Part shown: positions 62,844 to 64,000 of the stretch, in pieces | Numbering within the stretch: position 1 is the stretch's first letter | Layout: each line of letters starts with the position of its first letter | From: Clostridium sp. 1001271B_151109_B4 | Lineage (GTDB): Bacteria > Bacillota > Clostridia > Clostridiales > Clostridiaceae | Length of the DNA: 64,000 bases | NCBI RefSeq assembly: GCF_015670405.1 | Contig: NZ_JADPBQ010000014.1 | Span: 25,936 to 89,935, forward strand | Direction: 5' to 3' | Notes under the pieces: generated by a model | Database searches by the model: none | What the model saw: only the letters and a program-made list of their open reading frames with translations | Told to the model about the DNA's origin: nothing | Position numbers and translations under genes: made by a program

Positions 62844-63757
62844 TATTCATCACCAGCCTTTAATACAAAAATATCAGTTAATGTAGGTTCATATATTGCA
62901 AATTTTTCAATATCAATATTAGTAGTTAAAATATGTTTTAATAAGTTATTCTTAGTAGTATTTTCACAAAGTTCTAATACTAAAAAATCTTTTTTTACTT
63001 CGTAAATACTAACTAAATTAGCAAGTTGTTCTTCACATATTTTTTTTAGTTCTTCTAGAGAATAGTTACTTGCACTTAATATAAGTCTATTTTTACCAAA
63101 GTCCTTTTTTATTTCTTTTAAGTTACCACTTAATGCAACATTACCTTTATTAATTATAGCAATATCTTCACAAAATTCTTCTACATAACTCATTTGATGG
63201 CTAGAGAAAATAACAATTTTATTGTTTTGAATTAATTCAGTAACTACATCCTTAAGAATTTGAGCATTAACAGGATCAAGACCACTAAAAGGTTCGTCTA
63301 AAACTATAATTTCAGGATTACATACTAAGGTTTGAGCTAATTGAACTTTTTGTTGATTACCTTTCGATAAAGTATCTAGTTTCCTATTTGCATAGTCTTC
63401 AATACCTAGTTGTTTAAGCCATTTTAAAGTGTTTTCTTTGGCTTCTTTTTTACTTATACCTCTTAATGAAGCAAGGTATACAATTTGTTCAGTAACTTTC
63501 TTTTTTGGATATAATCCTCTTTCCTCAGGTAAATATCCGATTTGATGATTTTTAGGTATAAAAGGTTTACCATCAATTAATATTTCACCGGAATCGCATT
63601 TAAAAACATCCATCAATATTCTAATAGTTGTTGTTTTACCAGCACCATTCCTACCTAATAGACCTAATGCCTTACCACTTTCTACAGAAAAAGAAATTCC
63701 GTGAAGCACTTCATTGCCGGAAAAACTTTTTCGTATATTTTTCACTTCTAATTTCAT
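62843..63757 (-). CDS. ABC transporter ATPase (NatA-like)
   Basis: 304 residues. Walker A GRNGAGKTT (about residues 35-43), signature LSKGNQQKVQ (about 132-141), Walker B IIVLDEP and the H-loop SSHQM, followed by a C-terminal regulatory segment typical of NatA/YhaQ. Pairs with the permease downstream. GGGGGG site before the ATG at 63757. Genes of this type give export of sodium or toxic compounds. Confidence 0.9.
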   Translation of the reverse strand: MKLEVKNIRKSFSGNEVLHGISFSVESGKALGLLGRNGAGKTTTIRILMDVFKCDSGEILIDGKPFIPKNHQIGYLPEERGLYPKKKVTEQIVYLASLRGISKKEAKENTLKWLKQLGIEDYANRKLDTLSKGNQQKVQLAQTLVCNPEIIVLDEPFSGLDPVNAQILKDVVTELIQNNKIVIFSSHQMSYVEEFCEDIAIINKGNVALSGNLKEIKKDFGKNRLILSASNYSLEELKKICEEQLANLVSIYEVKKDFLVLELCENTTKNNLLKHILTTNIDIEKFAIYEPTLTDIFVLKAGDE

Positions 63758-63940
63758 AAAATCCCCCCAAAATATTTAAATAGAATTTATTACCGTAATA
63801 AAAGATTTATTTTAAAATATAAAACGGTAATTTATAACTTATTATAATGTACAAAATATATAATTACAATGGTTATTAAGAAAATTTTAACAAATTTTAA
63901 ACAATAAGAAAACACAATTAGCAAAATTTAGGGGATAATA
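63758..63940. other. Gene-free upstream region of the NatAB-like operon
   Basis: AT-rich, with no gene or clear motif. It should contain the promoter of the ABC operon (minus strand); no convincing -35/-10 pair could be chosen. Confidence 0.4.
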
Positions 63941-63943
63941 ATA

Positions 63944-64000
63944 AAAAAGGGGCTGTATCAGATTGAATTAATAAATTCAATCTGAATACAACTCCTTTTT
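63944..64000. terminator. Terminator at the right window edge
   Basis: AGATTGAATT pairs with AATTCAATCT (about 63960-63983), extended by TGTAT/ATACA and GG/CC, with T runs on both strands. On the minus strand it would end a gene lying beyond the right edge and pointing into the window. Confidence 0.75.

Overview
The window is AT-rich, gene-dense DNA with strong purine-rich ribosome-binding sites, many GTG/TTG starts and a short U-tailed hairpin after most transcription units. Together with spore-coat genes (cotJABC) and many anaerobe-type metabolic genes, this points to a low-GC Firmicute, most likely Clostridium sensu stricto. I see no rRNA or tRNA genes, no CRISPR array, no complete insertion sequence and no prophage. 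The stretch looks like a normal chromosome with several decaying genes.

Layout. 1-3.5 kb: a maltose-type sugar ABC transporter (malF cut by the left edge, malG, ATPase). 3.6-8.8 kb: Na/phosphate cotransporter, patatin-like lipase, two zinc-ribbon proteins, a G5/VanY cell-wall peptidase. 8.8-12.7 kb: a beta-helix lipoprotein divergent from a VTC-domain/DUF4956 pair, separated by a tandem structured repeat, then a cold-shock protein. 12.9-17.5 kb: a TtcA-type thiolase, a Crp/Fnr regulator divergent from a DUF606 transporter pair across a long palindrome, a PadR remnant, and a DeoR/HAD pair. 17.5-19.6 kb: cotJABC, a tiny zinc protein, a second copy of the structured repeat, and a broken gltS. 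19.6-31.4 kb: peptidases pepV and pepT, an ArsR/NifX-like pair with a perfect operator, a flavoprotein, YmaF, a sugar kinase, and a BRCT/HisJ/lipoprotein operon, then a second TtcA-like gene. 31.2-41.2 kb: tiny proteins, two GGDEF-EAL genes (one carrying two internal stops), MATE, a deacetylase, a uracil permease behind a PyrR-type leader, an acidic CnaB-like protein and dUTPase. 41.3-51.4 kb: cyclase family protein, C26 amidotransferase, an orphan PAS/GAF histidine kinase beside a kinase remnant, radical SAM protein, APC permease, AI-2E family transporter, TPR protein and nuclease. 51.8-56.3 kb: a MurNAc recycling operon (murQ, murP-like PTS, mupG, murR) with a cre box. 56.5-61.5 kb: an MMPL exporter coupled to a large secreted heptad-repeat protein. 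61.5-63.8 kb: a NatAB-like ABC exporter.

How the genes work together: most are one- to four-gene units for nutrient uptake (sugars, uracil, phosphate, amino acids), wall turnover and recycling (VanY, deacetylase, MurNAc operon), spore coat and envelope. The most notable unexplained signals are a family of 42-nt structured repeats with compensatory changes (10832-10960 and 18916-19040), the VTC/DUF4956/beta-helix lipoprotein cluster that flanks one of them, two regulatory palindromes, and a GGDEF-EAL gene interrupted by two TAA codons at probable glutamine positions. Where a start codon was ambiguous I chose it by ribosome-binding site, and each entry says so.
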